Made by a program: the position numbers and the translations under genes. 7,485 nt of DNA from Flavobacterium psychrophilum. Its GTDB lineage: Bacteria; Bacteroidota; Bacteroidia; Flavobacteriales; Flavobacteriaceae. Every line of letters begins with the position of its first letter. Position 1 is the first letter of the stretch. The DNA is taken from positions 1-7,485 of the forward strand of contig CAMBOW010000082.1 in assembly GCA_945869365.1 (NCBI GenBank), written 5' to 3'. The notes under the pieces are model-generated. The model did no database searches, was not told the DNA's origin, and saw only the letters and a list, made by a program, of their open reading frames with translations. Below are positions 7,101 to 7,485 of the stretch, piece after piece.

Positions 7101-7485
7101 ATGAGTTTAGCTGCCCAAATCATGGACGAAATGAAAACCGCCATGAGAGCCAAAGATACGATTGCCTTAGAAGCCTTGCGCGCTATAAAATCAGCCTTGT
7201 TGTTGGCACAAACCGAAAGCGGTGCCAAAGAAGAAATTGCTGCCGATGACGAAATTAAATTGCTTCAACGCCTCATTAAACAACGCAAAGACAGCGCAAC
7301 TATTTATGCCGAACAAGGCCGTCCTGATTTGGCTGAGCCCGAATTGGCGCAAGTGGCTGTAATCGAAAAATTCTTACCGGAGCAACTCAGCGAAGCCGAA
7401 GTTGAAGCAATCGTTGCTCAAATTATTGCAGACAACGGATTTGCTGGCATGGCCAATATGGGCCAAGCGATGGGCTTAGCTTCAG
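7101..7485 (+). CDS. GatB/YqeY domain-containing protein, 3' truncated by window end
   Basis: An open frame of 128 codons runs from the ATG to the window edge without a stop. The family is usually about 150 residues, so roughly the last 20 are missing. The protein resembles the YqeY family, which shares its fold with the tail domain of GatB, the amidotransferase subunit that acts on misacylated tRNA. The stand-alone proteins have no firmly established function. Family-like segments are MDEMKTAMRAKD (8-19), LRAIKSALL (26-34), KQRKDSATIYAEQGRPDLA (60-78), IEKFLPEQLSE (88-98) and MGQAMG (120-125). The protein is mostly helical and charged, with no signal peptide or membrane helix, so it is probably cytoplasmic. 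It is separated from ftsZ by a terminator and so is probably transcribed on its own. The start is the first ATG after the terminator and gives the expected N-terminus; no Shine-Dalgarno is present. Confidence 0.9.
   Translation, partial: MSLAAQIMDEMKTAMRAKDTIALEALRAIKSALLLAQTESGAKEEIAADDEIKLLQRLIKQRKDSATIYAEQGRPDLAEPELAQVAVIEKFLPEQLSEAEVEAIVAQIIADNGFAGMANMGQAMGLAS

Noticed and set aside
6620..7228. Minus-strand open frame of about 200 codons covering the ftsZ 3' end, the terminator and the YqeY-family gene start
   Set aside because: It is antisense to two well-supported genes, crosses a terminator, and its translation has no recognisable domain; it is a shadow frame.

Overview
The window is a stretch of a division and cell wall (dcw) cluster from a member of the Bacteroidota, most likely class Flavobacteriia and close to Flavobacterium. 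Three things point there: the gene order ftsW-murG-murC-ftsQ-ftsA-ftsZ with no ddl between murC and ftsQ and no lpxC after ftsZ; a long FtsZ (641 aa) whose N-terminus, C-terminal peptide and last residues (NNSFLHDNVD) resemble, from memory, flavobacterial FtsZ; and A-rich translation starts without Shine-Dalgarno sequences. No database search was possible, so the taxonomic call rests on recognition.

Layout: the window opens inside ftsW (1-399, 3' part only). It then runs through complete murG (402-1499), murC (1531-2886), ftsQ (2900-3628), ftsA (3632-5032) and ftsZ (5072-6997). All are on the + strand, with gaps of 2, 31, 13, 3 and 39 bases and no terminator-like hairpin noticed between them, so they are probably one transcription unit. 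A strong intrinsic terminator (7017-7057) closes the unit. A possible flavobacterial -7 promoter box overlaps the terminator's U-tract, and a GatB/YqeY-domain gene follows (7101 to the window end, 3' truncated).

How the genes work together: MurC adds the first amino acid, L-Ala, to UDP-MurNAc in the cytoplasm. MurG later turns lipid I into lipid II at the inner face of the membrane. FtsW polymerises lipid II into septal glycan outside the membrane. FtsZ forms the treadmilling ring, FtsA ties it to the membrane, and FtsQ links the cytoplasmic ring to the periplasmic synthases.

Nothing here looks like a mobile element, CRISPR array, RNA gene or defence system, and there is no gene-free stretch over 300 bases. 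The window is essentially ordinary housekeeping DNA. I found no undescribed system. The parts most worth a second look are the lineage-specific disordered regions: the FtsZ linker, with recurring short hydrophobic motifs and an embedded conserved-looking segment, and the charged cytoplasmic tail of FtsW.
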